Shown here: positions 7,453-7,597 of the stretch, one piece after another | Numbering within the stretch: the stretch's first letter is position 1 | How the letters are laid out: each line of letters starts with the position of its first letter | Assembly (NCBI GenBank): GCA_012728465.1 | Contig: JAAYFB010000331.1 | Span: 1 to 7,597, forward strand | Direction: 5' to 3' | Source: Proteiniphilum sp. | GTDB taxonomy: Bacteria > Bacteroidota > Bacteroidia > Bacteroidales > Dysgonomonadaceae | DNA: 7,597 nucleotides | The notes under the pieces: generated by a model | Told to the model about the DNA's origin: nothing | The model's input: the letters and a program-made list of their open reading frames with translations, nothing else | Databases searched by the model: none | Made by a program: the position numbers and the translations under genes

Positions 7453-7597
7453 CATTTACCACATTGTAAATGGATGAGTTCTTTTAATTTGGTCCATTTA
7501 CCACATTGTAAATGGATGAATTCATTTAATTTGGTCCATTTACCACATTGTAAATGGATAAATTCATTTAATTTGGTCCATTTACCACATTGTAAAT
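7453..7597. repeat. 42-bp tandem repeat array with a hairpin in every unit, continuing past the window
   Basis: There are three full 42-bp units (7453-7494, 7495-7536, 7537-7578) and the first 19 bp of a fourth (7579-7597), joined head to tail without spacers. Each unit supplies an inverted repeat, CCATTTAC-CACATT-GTAAATGG (8-bp stem, 6-nt loop; 7 bp in the first unit because the preceding base is G). The hairpin is followed by the palindrome ATGAATTCAT and TTAATTTGGT. The only differences between full units are at unit positions 24, 26 and 30, all inside that palindrome; the hairpin half is identical in all. Because 42 is divisible by three, an open frame runs through the array on each strand. 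Zero spacer length and invariant units exclude a CRISPR array. Function is unknown; a minisatellite or an array of protein or RNA-structure sites are the main options. Confidence 0.93.

Noticed and set aside
7453..7597. CRISPR array
   Set aside because: Whole 42-bp units repeat with no unique spacers and no cas genes are present; this is a simple tandem repeat.

Overview
The window looks like chromosomal DNA from an AT-rich member of the Bacteroidota, most likely Bacteroidales. Three things suggest this: the 5S rRNA sequence type, a promoter upstream of the helicase gene that fits the Bacteroides -33/-7 consensus (TTG, 19 nt, TAnnTTTG), and a long PIF1-like helicase carrying HRDC and helix-turn-helix domains. 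Shine-Dalgarno sequences are weak or absent, which also fits. I cannot name the genus.

Layout: (1) Positions 1-148 hold the 3' end of an rRNA operon, namely a nearly complete 5S rRNA followed by a strong intrinsic terminator. (2) Positions 149-408 are an AT-rich leader with a weak promoter candidate and a possible long hairpin just before the first gene. (3) Positions 409-4395 hold three same-strand genes forming the isocitrate-producing and isocitrate-consuming part of the TCA cycle: a type I (E. coli Icd-like) isocitrate dehydrogenase, citrate synthase, and a type II (eukaryote-like) isocitrate dehydrogenase. A clear rho-independent terminator (4420-4460) ends the set. (4) Positions 4461-4717 contain a possible decayed RelE/ParE-like toxin tail on the minus strand and the helicase promoter. 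(5) Positions 4718-7174 encode the PIF1-HRDC-HTH helicase. (6) Positions 7175-7452 are T-rich with no recognisable gene. (7) From 7453 to the window edge there is a 42-bp tandem repeat array, each unit carrying a hairpin; the array continues past the window.

The main biological point is the citrate synthase gene flanked by two isocitrate dehydrogenases from different subfamilies with different predicted coenzymes. The first carries Asp-Ile-Ala where E. coli Icd has Lys344-Tyr345-Val351, the classic NAD+ pattern. The third keeps the Arg-His pair used for NADP+. If co-expressed, the cluster would let the cell make 2-oxoglutarate while producing either NADH or NADPH. No aconitase is present in the window, so that step must be encoded elsewhere. 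The translation start regions of gltA and the second isocitrate dehydrogenase are almost the same sequence, suggesting local duplication of an initiation region. I found no CRISPR, transposase, phage or defence system in the window.
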